This document shows positions 60,367 to 64,000 of a stretch of 64,000 nucleotides of DNA, piece by piece. Numbering within the stretch: position 1 is the stretch's first letter; every line of letters begins with the position of its first letter. This DNA is from Glebionis coronaria (Eukaryota; Streptophyta; Magnoliopsida; Asterales; Asteraceae), in assembly GCA_025667525.1 (NCBI GenBank), contig CM046875.1, forward strand, positions 201,166,125-201,230,124, given 5' to 3'. The position numbers and the translations under genes are program-made. The notes beneath the pieces were generated by a model. It saw only the letters and a program-made list of their open reading frames with translations. It was not told the DNA's origin and made no database searches.

Positions 60367-63300
60367 ATGAGTTATAGAGAACTAGGTCGTTTTTGAAAAT
60401 CCTAAACTATAACTTTTGGTGTCGTAAGAAATGGTCCAAGCACACACAACTATCCTGCATGGCTCCGGTAAGAATTCTTTAGCATTGCTTTATATTTTAG
60501 ATGTATCCCTCGAAATTGATATGAATTCCCTAAGTATTTAGTAAATAAATACTTTGAGATATATATTGAGATATATTGTTTTGTACGTTGAGTACTTATC
60601 ATCGTAATTTGCAAATTCCTGTAAAGATTATCGTATATGTTGCATGTAATTGGCATAACGGGCTACATTGCATTACATGGCAACATCGCGTTGTAATCCT
60701 ACGTGTATGTAGGAATGATTTTTATGTAAAAGTATGTATATACTATGGTGTTTAAAGGCATTGCACGTGAAGCAATGGTCCTTGAGTGATTATCGTACAA
60801 GTTATAATGCGGTTTTGTTGAGAATTCGGGCTCACCGCAAATTATCAATCTTGATAATTAATTTATTGTTCGAAGAACCGAATATGAACCTCGTTTGATA
60901 CTCTAGATACGTAAATGATGCTTCGTAACATATTTTATATCGACTAGGTCGATCTCGATTGTCGTTATCGCACCGTGATGTGTCATTTTGGACATTTTCT
61001 TTTGAAACGTAATTTACTTACGTATTACTTTATTTCCTTTATTCCTAATGGGTTTGATATGTTAGTTCACGTAACTATAACATAGACGAAGTATAATCGA
61101 CGATGCGTACATTGGGGCGGCGAATCATGTGTGTATATTGTGAAACGTGGTTGAGGCGTGTTGCCATTAAATCGATGTTTACTATTCTACTTGAATTTTA
61201 AAGATGTGTTTTAAAATAGACTGGCGTTGTGATCAAGCGCGATAACTTGGAATTTGGTTGGTTTTTGTGTTAATTTTGTGGAGTACGATTTCGAGACTCA
61301 TCCGAGGCCGATAACAACATTTAGTTGACATACGTATTCTCGTTCCAATTATTTCATTTTGTTTTGTTGATTCATTATTTTGAAGTTAATATTTTACATG
61401 ACGAGGTCCGGCATTTGTGCAAGTTAAGTAAGCATCGAACTTTGTTGATTGAATGATTTAAACATAAAGTGTTTTATATATTTAATATTTGGTGAATGAA
61501 ACTTTCGGATAAAAATGACGTATGATGTGTTTTGTAACAAGTAAAATTCGTGTAGAGAATAAATGGACATTGTGAAATTATTTTCCTTCAACCTTGGTTG
61601 GTAAATCGTAATAAGTAATTATTATTACTCGTAAAATCCTTGTTTTCATATATTAAAATTTGATACTAAAAGATTGTGATGGACTTGTTAAGAATTTGTT
61701 TAAATTAGTTCGAGAAAGAAGTTATAATAAAATTTGCGAGATGACTATTGAGTATATGTAGCTTCGGATTTAGTATGAATTAATTTTCGGGTCAATGTAG
61801 CAACTTTTGGCATAATTTGTAATATAGAGTAGAAAAATTGGTCATATATTTTGGAGGTAGAAACTTTGTAAAAATTGGTTTATTTTAAACATAAGGTTAT
61901 GTATACGTATGCATTGGTGTAAACTAGAACTCGTCACTTGTTTTAGTAAATAAACTGGGATAAAATCGGAATATACACTTTAAGTATGAAATTATAATGC
62001 TTGAAATAAAATTTTAAACATTGATGGAACGTCATTGGAAATCATTTGTTTGTTTAATTGTCGTTATAGAGAATCAATATGTGTAATTTGATGAGGCTTG
62101 TTTAAAATCGTTTGAAAAATCTTTTGTTTTATTCCGCGACGAGATGTGTTAATTTTAAAATCATTTGACAATGGGCTAAGGATTAAAAGTTGAATTTTAT
62201 ATATTTTAAAATTATTGAGATAAGCATTTTGATTGTTTATTATATTATTATTATTGAGATTTAAGTCTCGACTAAAATCAGTAAGTATACGAGATAATAC
62301 CACGTGAAACCTCTTTATCATTTGAGTCGAATTACGCGAATTTGATTTAACAAAACAGTTTTGGGGAAAACATGTGTGTAATAAAAGTCAAAGGTTGAAT
62401 TTTTAAGAGTTAATGGGACTAGGTTGAGTCGTGTTGGATATGTGTATATATGTGATAATATAAGTCGTAATAATAAAAACGTAAAACTTGGGAAATTCTT
62501 ACTACGTATGTTTTTGGTACTTAAGATATGAACATTAATGAGGTTTTTGACACAAGTATGGAGATTTTCAAACCTAATGAATTGTCAATTATGATAACCG
62601 AGTCACCGCGTCTACCAATGTTAATAATTTCCGAGAGATTGAAATTTTTCCAGAAATGAAAACTTTGTATAGATTGAGAAATGAAAGGTATAAATTCTTT
62701 AATGGTGTAACACAAATTAAAAATGTGTAAATGTTCGGTTTTACAATGTATAAGGTAACACTAATTATTATACGCAACTGGATTACACAACACACGCCTA
62801 CTTGTATATTATTTAATAAAGATGTATATATAATGTTTTGAGTCACGATGGTTCGATCGTCCGATATCCCTTCTTTGATTTGTGAGTCTGTATCTAAACA
62901 TGAGTCGTCATGTGATTGTTCATTTTAATATTGTCTATGGTATGAAACCATTATTATTATATTTATTTATTTTTTGTGTCGCTACATCGCTAGTACTTGA
63001 TGATGAGGGTATGTCACCCGGTGTATTTTGTCATGATCATGGACGCCGTAACTTTCTTCTCTCGGTTAATGGAACCAAAAATTTTAAATCGACTTGTATG
63101 ATACTACAAATCTTCATTAAATTGGATATTTATTTATATTGAACAAAAGCGAGGAGGCGAAGCCGCTTTACCAAATTGTAGAGGTGAAAGAACTCGACCT
63201 TCCTGGTGAAAATTGTTTATAGTTAACCAAGTGATTATCCTTCTCTTCCCGTATACACTTCGTGGAATGTGTGTGCAACTCGAGACGATGGGAATTATGA

Positions 63301-64000
63301 TCGTTGTTTTATTTTTATTTTTATTTTTGACGCTTGTGTTGATATTCAACTTTCACTCCATGTATTCGTAGATCGCTGTTATTATCCTGAGACTTTTGTC
63401 ATACATTTGAAGTATTTTCATTTCTAATGTAGTTAATTTCCGTTGGCAAATATATTGCTCGTTTACCTCGTTCGATCTCATTGATCTTAATTTTATTACT
63501 TGTTGTGCTTGCAATGATCTTTAATCATGAACCACCTTACCGTTATTTTGTGAATAGTCTATTGTGAAAATAGGTATGAGTGTGTCAAATGTTTTGGTGA
63601 ACTAAATGCAAATGGTTTCGATTTATTTATTTAATTATTTATGTATTTTCTCATAAAAAGGCAAAGCAAAAGGTATGTTTCCAAAGTGAACGAAAAATGT
63701 TGGATGTGTTTCTTAAAACGATGGTAACAATATTTTCCCATTTCAAATTTCATTTCAAATGGTTTAATTATTTTGAAGATTAGGTCGAAAACTTCCATAG
63801 TCGTGTTTGGTATGTAATAATAATGTTTGTGTTGTCACTCGATCCTCAATTATGCACAGCTTAGCTAACTAGGCATAATTCGGGAAGAGTCCTGTTTTGT
63901 TGGTTGTTGTTGCTTGATCCTCAAGTATGCATGATCTAGCTAGTTATGCATAGTTTTGGAAGGGCGATGTAGTTTCAAATAAATTGGTCGTCTTTAAAAA
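60367..64000 (+). mobile_element. Internal region of the + strand Tekay-like element, no readable gag
   Basis: Gag should lie here, but the longest frames are 85-86 codons in mixed orientation and none shows a gag or zinc-knuckle motif. The tract is AT-rich and appears decayed. Two hairpin-bearing direct repeats lie at 63841-63960. Confidence 0.5.
63841..63960 (+). repeat. Two ~80-bp direct repeats, each with a hairpin
   Basis: GATCCTCAA(T/G)TATGCA starts at 63841 and 63917. Stems are AATTATGC/GCATAATT (63848-63855, 63873-63880) and TATGCAT/ATGCATA (63926-63932, 63946-63952), with similar TAGCTA-containing loops. Confidence 0.7.

Overview
This window is plant repeat DNA. I found no host protein gene, rRNA or tRNA. 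It is made almost entirely of LTR retrotransposons of three lineages, inserted into one another and partly rearranged. They are: Ty3/gypsy Athila-type elements (tRNA-Asp-like primer site, DLGAS protease, DD35E integrase); Ty3/gypsy chromovirus (Tekay-like) elements (LTRs opening TGTAACACCC on one strand, initiator-Met-like primer site); and a Ty1/copia (TNT1-like) derivative with a 358-bp LTR. The copia pol peptide and its 3' region look to me like repeats common in Asteraceae. That host guess rests on recollection, not on a search.

Layout. 1-1948 is the post-pol end of a + strand Athila-type element, followed by its LTR from 1949 to about 4690. About 4700-9607 is a + strand copia derivative. 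It has a 5'-truncated pol fragment (4803-5429), then an array of about 150-bp units in which each unit folds into up to four hairpins (5444-6300), then non-coding copia sequence and the copia LTR (9250-9607). An inverted copy of the copia 3' end follows (9608-10490). Next come the 3' LTR, post-pol region and last pol codons of a - strand Athila (10491-14158). A roughly 7.04-kb block (7117-14157) is then repeated in tandem from 14158. The second copy was later split by a 12.2-kb - strand Tekay-like element (16392-39780), whose 3' LTR was itself split by an 11.1-kb - strand Athila (17491-28626). After 39780 the second copy resumes and runs into a longer but broken Athila gag-pol (44203-48273), which is split by a 3.8-kb solo LTR (48274-52059). 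From about 52203 a + strand Athila with many lesions runs to 57476, where a + strand Tekay-like element begins and runs off the window (57477-64000).

Age order from nesting and LTR comparison by eye: the decayed Athila and copia block and its tandem duplication are oldest. The Tekay-like insertion is younger (LTR pair about 99.5% identical). The nested Athila is youngest (LTRs both 1679 bp with about six differences, perfect 5-bp target duplication, one in-frame nonsense codon). No element in view is fully intact. The nested Athila is closest to competence.

Most unusual points: (1) the hairpin array at 5444-6300, where stem sequences change between units while pairing is kept; (2) a young Tekay-like element whose pol is already thoroughly eroded, implying mobilisation in trans; (3) polypurine-tract-like motifs repeated at fixed spacing downstream of Athila pol; (4) a palindrome centred on the copia LTR, carried in both tandem copies.
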